Assembly: GCA_947589615.1 (NCBI GenBank)
Contig: CANQBU010000028.1
Location: 1 to 11,937, forward strand
From: an uncultured Clostridia bacterium
GTDB lineage: Bacteria > Bacillota > Clostridia > Christensenellales > UBA1242
Length of the DNA: 11,937 nucleotides
Direction of reading: 5' to 3'
Part shown: positions 7,001 to 11,937 of the stretch, piece after piece
Layout of the letters: the number at the start of each line of letters is the position of its first letter
Numbering within the stretch: position 1 is the first letter of the stretch
The notes under the pieces: generated by a model
What the model was told of the DNA's origin: nothing
What the model saw: the letters and a program-made list of their open reading frames with translations, nothing else
Databases searched by the model: none
Program-made: the position numbers and the translations under genes

Positions 7001-10000
7001 AAACAATTTTCAAATTCACCATGAACTTCTTCAATGTAATCATCCCTCACAAATCCCGCTGACGCAGTAGTCTGGTTTCTTAAAATTGACAAAGAGAAAC
7101 AATTTCTTATAATTGAAGCATTTGCATAACAGAATCCCGACATAGAGCCGCTTGATTTTGAAAGGTCTATATCTGAATAACAATCTTTTACAAGTCCTTC
7201 ATTTTGATATATGAACCCTGCTCCAGGAAGTGGCGATGTAATGTAACTCTTATCATCTTTGCTATACAAAGAATCATTTGACTGAGCACCTGCTACATAA
7301 CTTGTAATTATTTGTGCTCTATTAGAATTTGAAATAGCAAAGCCCGCTACATGTTGGTTATATTGAGAATTATTGATTAGAACACCCTCTTTAAAATAGC
7401 TTGCGGCAACCTTTTTATTATTGCGCGCAACAACACCAGCCAAGTTAAATGGTACTTTTGCATTTATACTTACGCTGCAATTTGTTATATATCCAAAATT
7501 CGCTCCAACAAGTCCTCCGACATAACTGCTTCCACTTAGAGCATTATCCGCCTTTACGGCAATATAATATTCACCTTCAGTAGTTCTTGAAGTGAAAGCG
7601 CTGCAATTGGTTATTGTTCCATAATTTTCTGCTGTAACTGAGCCAAAATTAAACGAATCTGAGGTTGTGATAAATTTAACTGTTCTTAATCCATTTAATT
7701 CATAAATATCATTAGGTTGTGTCTCCAAATCTTCGCCTTGTTCAGAAGGCAAATAATTAACAATTAAATTCTTTACGATGGAACCTTCCTCAACACTGCT
7801 AAATACGCCAATTGTTGAAGAACTCCCCATGTTGTAAACACCTGAGAAATTTATGCTATGACCATTACCGTCAAACGAAGCAAAATTACCTACGATTGGC
7901 ATAAATTGCTCATGACCATTTTCAGCATCATAAGAATTAGGTAAATTAATGTCATTCAGCAGAATATAATATCCTCCTGCCATCATATTCGTAAAGTCAT
8001 CATAATCGTAAATTGGAATTGGACTTTCTTCGCTGCTTGTTGAATAAACATTTAAAATAATATTTGTTGATATGCTATCGGAAATGCCACCTGTTTCGCC
8101 CACTCCCTTAACATTATATGTTCCGTTTTCAAATACATAATCCACTTTATATTTTATGAAATAGTATTTTTCTTCAGGTAAATGAGTCTTTTTAGGTTGT
8201 ATTCTCAAGCCATCATAATTTAAATAATAGTTTTCACCAGTATATTTTACTGAACCACTATATCCTATATTTGGAGAAAATGCCTCTAAATCCGCAGCAA
8301 TTTCCTCGGGAGCCTGTTTGTAACTTGGCTTATTTACAGAAGTTAAGTTTGTATGAACACGCCACCTTCCTTTGGTTTCAAGTTCTCCAATAAATTCCTC
8401 TATTTTATTTACAACACTTTGATTATTGCTGTCATATTCGATATAATCATAAATATCTACTTCGAGATCATAATATGAGCCGACTTGAATGTTTATAATT
8501 CCGCCACTCATGCCTTTTACTATGTCTGGGTTTTTAATATTATCACTGTTATAATTAAACACAAATTCTTGAATGCATACCTTTGTTCTGCTTTCGGCAG
8601 TTCGAATTATTCCACCTTCTGATTGAGAGGCCGTTGTTACAATTTCAAATTGATTTCCGTTGTTAAGGTAGCTTATAGCATTTCCGGTTATAGTTAAATA
8701 ATATATGCCATTTTCATAACTTATTTGCCCCAATTGGTTGTTTGAAGACACTAATGCTATATTATCTCTGCTAAATCCATAAGAATCAAGTCTTAATTTA
8801 TACTTCAAACCTCTTGCTACATTATATACACGATAATAATTGTCTTCTGAAATACCTTCCTTACCCTCAATTTCAACGGCAACAAAGTTTTGGATTTTTA
8901 CGGTTAAGTCTATACTTGCGGTATGAACTACCACTCCATCTTTGTAAATCAACACATTAATTCGTGAGATGCTTAAGTCTGATACATTTTGAGAACTCAT
9001 ATCATAACGGAGATAAATAATTCCATTATATGGATTATAAAGATTTTTATCTCCCTCTTTCTTATTATATGCCTCAACAATTTCGCTTAGTGTTATTCTA
9101 AATCCTGTCCCCACCTGTTGACCAGAAACCGCACTGGCATTAAACATATCCCCGTCGTCTTTATATTGCGCATAACGAGCAAGAAGACTAATCTGTGCCG
9201 ATGCCCTTCCCAATTCATAATTTTGACTATCATTTTCGATAATTATATAATCAAAATCACTATCTTCTGGGTTGATTGTAATTTCAAGCATGCCGCTTTC
9301 ACCTGGGAATGCATAGTCTGATGAAGCACCCAAACTTTTATTTTCATTTATTTCTCTTAAAGATGTGTAATTGTCAATAACAACTGTCGTCACATTAGTC
9401 TTTTCAAAATCGATAGGAATTGTGAGTGTTACAGTCGAATTGCTTCGTGATTGTAAATGTAAATAATATCTTCCATAAATGTTTTTGTTATATCTTTCAA
9501 TATAAATACGAGAATTTGTGTTGATACTAATAACCATTTTATAAGTAATCTTATATAATCCATTTATAAGATCATCTTTTGTAAGTTCTCCTGTGAGCCT
9601 TTTTATCTCAACTTTAAACAAATAATTTTCTTTATCGGTAATTGTATATTCAATATCTGTTATATCACCTTGTAAATTCTCATTCTCAAGCCCCAAAATT
9701 TTATAGAAAGGAATACCCTCTTGGGCATCTGTAGACATTATTTCAAGTTCGTCATTGATTGTCTTGCTTGTTTGAATTGGAACGGTATTGTAATTGATAT
9801 TGTTTAAACTTATAGCACCATATTTATAATCAATCGAAGTTTCGCCTAAAACTTTATTTACATCAACAATATAATCTGCATCACCGTTGCCAATATTAAC
9901 TTTTAAGATAGGTTCAATATTTAATGCATAGACAATTTCTCTTGTATCATTTGTTCTTCTAAAAGTAATTATCTGGTCAATAACGCTAATGCTAAGTTCA

Positions 10001-10788
10001 GTTTCATCAACACTTTCCACGCCTTGATTGAGCTCTATTGTTTTTTCTTGATCAATTCCAATCTTGACAGTTACATTGTTATTAGCGGCAAGATTAAATA
10101 CTACGCCCTTAATACTTGCAACTCCCATTTTATCTACACTAAAGTTTCCGTTCTCTTCTTTTGCATCCGAGAATGTGTAATCAGGTTTTACATAAACAGT
10201 ATAATTATTGTTACCCCTTAATTCTATAATTGTATTATTAAAAGGAACAGCATTGCCCGCAAGTGATGGATAAATTATAGAATCTTTATCATCGTTATTT
10301 TTAATAAGTGACTGAGAATTAAAGTAATTTACAACATATAAATAGAAAATAGCGGAATTTGAATTTGTATTTAGCACGCTTGTTGCCGAAATCTTGGCAA
10401 GTCCCGTTCTTTTAAACGTAATCGTTCCTGTTGCATCGATAGATAAAATACTTGGAGTCAGAGATGTAAAAGTCAACTCTCCTTCAACAACAAAAGGATA
10501 TAAAGATGAAATCATTGTAACCCTATTTAGGGCTTTATCCAATTCTTCCTGCAAAGTGACAATATCATTTGTAAATGATGAAACGGCTTGATAATAATAA
10601 GCATAGAATACTTTTTGACTTCCTATACCGTCACTTGAAATTAGTTGATTGTTGAATTTTGGCGAAACTGATAGATCTTTTTGATTCCCAGGTTCAAATA
10701 CTGCTTGTTTTCTAACTATTTTTTTAGAATTCTCAATACCGACAATTATAAAATTACCATAATAAATATCTTTACTTAAGAATATACG
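4033..10788 (-). CDS. Giant GLUG-repeat / Ig-like surface protein, main part (open frame about 2,251 codons)
   Basis: This is probably a cell-surface or secreted adhesin-like protein; its ligand is unknown. The frame is open from just after a TAA at 10789-10791. The first possible start is TTG at 10554-10552, with no ribosome binding site; the first ATG is 13 codons later. I therefore read it as the frameshifted continuation of the piece at 10776-11937. Residue numbers below count from the TTG. About 19-80 resembles a bacterial Ig-like (Big_2) domain (SLTPSILSIDATGTITFK). About 80-840 is beta-rich and Asn/Ser/Tyr-rich with no domain I can name. At about 845, IPIYDYDDF...YYILLNDINL...FDGNGHSI is a typical GLUG beta-helix lead-in, followed by about eight degenerate repeats. 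A second lead-in at about 1335 (NPRLISDYQSME...LEGNGMEI) precedes about eleven repeats of GG(L/I)(V/I)G type. About 1911-2173 is unique and charged. No sorting signal or membrane helix is seen at the C-terminus. The gene ends in a terminator upstream of rpoB. Confidence 0.8.
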   Translation of the reverse strand, partial: RIFLSKDIYYGNFIIVGIENSKKIVRKQAVFEPGNQKDLSVSPKFNNQLISSDGIGSQKVFYAYYYQAVSSFTNDIVTLQEELDKALNRVTMISSLYPFVVEGELTFTSLTPSILSIDATGTITFKRTGLAKISATSVLNTNSNSAIFYLYVVNYFNSQSLIKNNDDKDSIIYPSLAGNAVPFNNTIIELRGNNNYTVYVKPDYTFSDAKEENGNFSVDKMGVASIKGVVFNLAANNNVTVKIGIDQEKTIELNQGVESVDETELSISVIDQIITFRRTNDTREIVYALNIEPILKVNIGNGDADYIVDVNKVLGETSIDYKYGAISLNNINYNTVPIQTSKTINDELEIMSTDAQEGIPFYKILGLENENLQGDITDIEYTITDKENYLFKVEIKRLTGELTKDDLINGLYKITYKMVISINTNSRIYIERYNKNIYGRYYLHLQSRSNSTVTLTIPIDFEKTNVTTVVIDNYTSLREINENKSLGASSDYAFPGESGMLEITINPEDSDFDYIIIENDSQNYELGRASAQISLLARYAQYKDDGDMFNASAVSGQQVGTGFRITLSEIVEAYNKKEGDKNLYNPYNGIIYLRYDMSSQNVSDLSISRINVLIYKDGVVVHTASIDLTVKIQNFVAVEIEGKEGISEDNYYRVYNVARGLKYKLRLDSYGFSRDNIALVSSNNQLGQISYENGIYYLTITGNAISYLNNGNQFEIVTTASQSEGGIIRTAESRTKVCIQEFVFNYNSDNIKNPDIVKGMSGGIINIQVGSYYDLEVDIYDYIEYDSNNQSVVNKIEEFIGELETKGRWRVHTNLTSVNKPSYKQAPEEIAADLEAFSPNIGYSGSVKYTGENYYLNYDGLRIQPKKTHLPEEKYYFIKYKVDYVFENGTYNVKGVGETGGISDSISTNIILNVYSTSSEESPIPIYDYDDFTNMMAGGYYILLNDINLPNSYDAENGHEQFMPIVGNFASFDGNGHSINFSGVYNMGSSSTIGVFSSVEEGSIVKNLIVNYLPSEQGEDLETQPNDIYELNGLRTVKFITTSDSFNFGSVTAENYGTITNCSAFTSRTTEGEYYIAVKADNALSGSSYVGGLVGANFGYITNCSVSINAKVPFNLAGVVARNNKKVAASYFKEGVLINNSQYNQHVAGFAISNSNRAQIITSYVAGAQSNDSLYSKDDKSYITSPLPGAGFIYQNEGLVKDCYSDIDLSKSSGSMSGFCYANASIIRNCFSLSILRNQTTASAGFVRDDYIEEVHGEFENCFYLSESGTKDKKDINVDLYNVNYEGVKKLTSQNFAEIDNYFEDFSYTDIVSTNAVWFYSQGQNNGDYVDFIPTTQKVVIKTDDENVKQGSSQSNTVFNSEQITFAKNRLELVAPNVKALSIRDFSYSEVDRGTGNITYFYLDDASAPNRGTKHNPRLISDYQSMESEILNETASNGINTSAYRIISDINYIEAENYSSLYKVIFAGSLEGNGMEIQAISLAAMEEMENGGLFGQIGSTASREGIVKNLTILPREVKFNNAVNVGTLAGTLKFGYIYDIHINGSQNNLTAISGLNFVGGIIGRAVSKFEIKDIYSDSNIWAVYSPDTEFGYKENSGNESRYSYAGGLVGYIGSGIVKNGHINTLTSVSGAMAGLAYGGIGNGGEVEKTYADVSEDLQIKAKYYGGLIVGEHSGRLSFAYVSNNGNIESMFNSIPRAAIAVGGIAGLFSGGYISDAVMEQSFRVVNSEKEDPIRNVGGLVGQINSADAISVIERGIVSADSIIGSTILGGAVGYVSSSLVAREIAVKSSSLSVVGNNTNPSLGGIVGNVSYDAHAEVNLSQSYCWADLSIDSSVAGLETTAGVGGLIGSAPTSRPITLSYCYTTSSITAKVYDTRALGVIDDYAVKKEEDKDKNLVNYNYNITGNGTTQANASITEVYYYGHSESSANYQSMLKPYASFATKAKNHAVTLNVNNYGMSSWAYAEQLDKTLFNNLYGNKYQIFDIGELPVGWTSTGNPGSDNTGVYNLDSFYNSATRQYRYELRNSDGTNSKFEYDMSSDEYRCERVIDSAESGKTKDVSVDKLKYSDYKIEKSEGVYVSISDILPSSITRKYYVKGEKGETRYDVVYQHQMGGVKADKIFYYYSNEDNFSNEITLNSKEEFIVEESFKASSLVKNEIFKDAEGNYYKGILKVKLDPKDYSDKIPSTYYIYQVVCAEGQSAKDAIKTTKYQSLDDNQIHSFLDNSVVRVWVTSGDLLSTLYFENNLDWLNKK
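5180..6546 (-). repeat. GLUG beta-helix block 2 (about 11 protein-level repeats)
   Basis: After the lead-in at 6546-6310 come repeats such as NGGLFGQIG, VGTLAGTLKFG, VGGIIGRAV, AGGLVGYIGSG, YGGLIVGEHSG, VGGIAGLFSGG, NVGGLVGQI, LGGAVGYVS, LGGIVGNVS and VGGLIGSAP. Each is separated by about 35-70 residues ending in strands like IVKNLTI or ITLSYCYT. The repeats are divergent in DNA, so this is old protein-level repetition, not a recent tandem array. Confidence 0.75.
7000..8022 (-). repeat. GLUG beta-helix block 1 (about 8 degenerate protein-level repeats)
   Basis: The lead-in (8022-7820) has the form P-I-x-x-x-x-x-x-F...Y-I-L-L-x-D-I-x-L...F-D-G-N-G-H-x-I. It is followed by repeats such as IGVFSSVEEGSIVKNL, VGGLVGANFGYITNCS, GAGFIYQNEGLVKDCYS and MSGFCYANASIIRNCFS. 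Cys recurs at the same place (NCS, NCS, DCY, NCF, NCF), consistent with a stacked turn in successive coils. These repeats are more degenerate than those of block 2. Confidence 0.7.
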
Positions 10789-11937
10789 TTAATTTCTGAC
10801 GTTGTCCCAGTTTTTGATACTAACACGCCCAAACTTGTGTTTGATTCAATTCCAAACCCTAATTTATTTATACGCAGTTCATTTGAATTATCAAAATATT
10901 CAGTATTTGTTGCGCTGCTGTAAAGAATAGCCATTGCACTTTCTTCGTTTACTCTTCCATCATCAACAGCTTGAACGGCAAAAGTCTGATAAAGTGAGGC
11001 ACCATTTTTAACATTTGCTATTAATGCAAGATTTGCCGAAGCACCATTTGCCTGTTGACCACGAACAAACGCTCTCACCGTCATGCCGGTAAAGGATTGT
11101 TTCTTATCGCTTGAGTTAATCTCAAATGAGCCAACCGCGCCACTGACATAACCATGTCCCCAAACTTCTCCGCCGACAATAATTCCCTTGCCAACAGAAA
11201 AATTACCTTCTCCGAAAGCATCGTAGAGTTTAAATACCGGATGATTTTGTGCTTGATTATATCCTGAAATTATTTTTGAATCTGAAGAACTGTGACCTAC
11301 AAGTCCTCCAACATAAACAGTCTCTAATGAAATGCTTTTTATAGATAAGTATTGAGTCTTTAATTTTGAATAAACCATATAATTGGTGTATCCGCTGAAT
11401 TTTAAAGCCGAACTATCAACTTTTTTCAACGTTCCATTATTTTGTCCAATCACACCGCCAATGCATATAGGTCTCTCCGCAATATAAAATACATTTACAA
11501 AATCATTCATCATTACGGTTATTTTTGGATTTAAATTTTTATACGAGATTCGCCCCGAATCAGCTCCCACTTCTGTTTTAGTATTCGATGTATCATCCTC
11601 AAACAATGTGAAATCTTGAATAATTTCCCCATTATTTTCTCCTACCATACCACCAAAAGCACTTTGTTCTTGAATATAAATATTGGATCTATTTATAGTG
11701 ACGCCTACATTTATTAATTTCCCGTTATTTTGTCCAGCAACCATACCAATTTGTGCTGTTTCCGGCTCTTCCTCGGAGCCAATCATAAATACACCATTAA
11801 ACTGAACATATTCAATGAAAGCATCTTGGGCTATGCTCGAAAATACACCGAAAAGCCCATTAATTCCATCACTATTTTCTCCGCGACTTATTATAATATT
11901 GCTTAATTGAGCATATTCGTTTGTCCCGATAATGGAG
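10776..11937 (-). CDS. Giant GLUG-repeat surface protein, upstream part (5' end outside the window)
   Basis: The frame is open to the right edge of the window, so about 387 residues are visible and the true start, with any signal peptide, lies outside. The ATG at 11786 is internal: protein-like sequence with a GLUG motif (GINGLFGVFSS) continues upstream of it. At least five repeats of the form hGGhhGxNNGxhxxh are visible (for example IGMVAGQNNGKL, FGGMVGENNGEI, IGGVIGQNNGTL, VYVGGLVGHSS). GLUG motifs form turns of a beta-helix in secreted proteins of gut and host-associated bacteria. The frame stops at TAA 10778-10776, 10-15 nt after the long downstream frame opens. Re-reading one T there would join ...EINVYS to LSKDIYYGNF. 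It is most likely the front of the same protein as 4033-10788; a separate adjacent gene is the less likely alternative. Confidence 0.8.
   Translation of the reverse strand, partial: SIIGTNEYAQLSNIIISRGENSDGINGLFGVFSSIAQDAFIEYVQFNGVFMIGSEEEPETAQIGMVAGQNNGKLINVGVTINRSNIYIQEQSAFGGMVGENNGEIIQDFTLFEDDTSNTKTEVGADSGRISYKNLNPKITVMMNDFVNVFYIAERPICIGGVIGQNNGTLKKVDSSALKFSGYTNYMVYSKLKTQYLSIKSISLETVYVGGLVGHSSSDSKIISGYNQAQNHPVFKLYDAFGEGNFSVGKGIIVGGEVWGHGYVSGAVGSFEINSSDKKQSFTGMTVRAFVRGQQANGASANLALIANVKNGASLYQTFAVQAVDDGRVNEESAMAILYSSATNTEYFDNSNELRINKLGFGIESNTSLGVLVSKTGTTSEINVYS
11260..11937 (-). repeat. GLUG repeats in the visible front part of the giant protein
   Basis: Five visible motifs lie at spacings of about 25-80 residues, three of them with an identical core: GQNNG, GENNG, GQNNG. 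The stretch after them (11255-10776) is beta-rich with weaker motifs (VGGEVWGHGYVSGAVGS). The array probably continues beyond the window. Confidence 0.7.

Noticed and set aside
10552..10554. TTG as the true start of a separate 2,173-aa protein
   Set aside because: There is no Shine-Dalgarno sequence before it, and about 78 codons of protein-like sequence continue upstream in the same frame to the point where the previous frame ends.
10776..10791. Programmed -1 frameshifting in the giant gene
   Set aside because: The site (TATTCTTAAG) is not a standard X XXY YYZ slippery heptamer and I see no strong hairpin just downstream; a plain indel is simpler.
11784..11786. ATG as the start of a separate 336-aa protein
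   Set aside because: The frame is open upstream to the window edge and contains another GLUG motif; no ribosome binding site is evident.
4033..11937. CRISPR array or DNA-level tandem repeats behind the recurrent GG(L/I)VG motifs
   Set aside because: The repetition is at protein level with divergent DNA and uneven spacing; no direct DNA repeat with constant period is seen.

Overview
The window comes from an AT-rich bacterium, most likely a Firmicutes/Clostridia-type organism. The evidence is an RpoB without the large lineage-specific insertions of the proteobacterial subunit, strong AGGAG-type ribosome binding sites, a sigma-A-type consensus promoter, and a giant secreted-type protein built from GLUG repeats and Ig-like modules. 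The lineage is inferred from these features only. All genes lie on the minus strand, so transcription runs from high to low coordinates. Plus-strand open frames are shadows.

Positions 11937-4033 (upstream, about two thirds of the window) encode a giant repetitive surface/adhesin-like protein that enters from beyond the right edge. It is in two frames: a 5'-truncated piece (11937-10776, about 387 aa visible) and a long piece (10788-4033, about 2,250 aa). The second frame has no ATG near its beginning and starts almost exactly where the first ends. The simplest reading is one gene of more than 2,600 codons broken by a one-base frameshift near 10780. The protein has GLUG-type repeats, then about 840 residues of Ig-like or beta-rich sequence, then two further GLUG beta-helix blocks each with its own lead-in, then a unique C-terminal region without an LPXTG signal or membrane anchor. 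A strong intrinsic terminator (4001-4034) overlaps its stop codon.

Positions 4000-3713 hold the rpoB control region: an A/T-rich UP-like element, a perfect TTGACA / TGATATAAT promoter, and a leader of about 122 nt with a second terminator-like hairpin (3745-3784) just upstream of the rpoB ribosome binding site. This suggests attenuation of rpoBC.

Positions 3712-27 encode RNA polymerase beta, and rpoC begins at position 9 and leaves the window. The rpoB frame is broken once: about 25 nt are missing immediately before the conserved NW(E/D)GxNFED active-site segment. This gives a 764-aa front part and a 464-aa back part that overlap by ATGA. All other signature regions of beta are present across the two parts. 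The rifamycin-binding cluster carries Gln at the position of E. coli His526, which predicts natural rifamycin resistance.

The main points for follow-up are the rpoB split, the rpoB leader, the H526Q-equivalent, and the broken giant GLUG protein. I do not see a clear previously undescribed multi-gene system.
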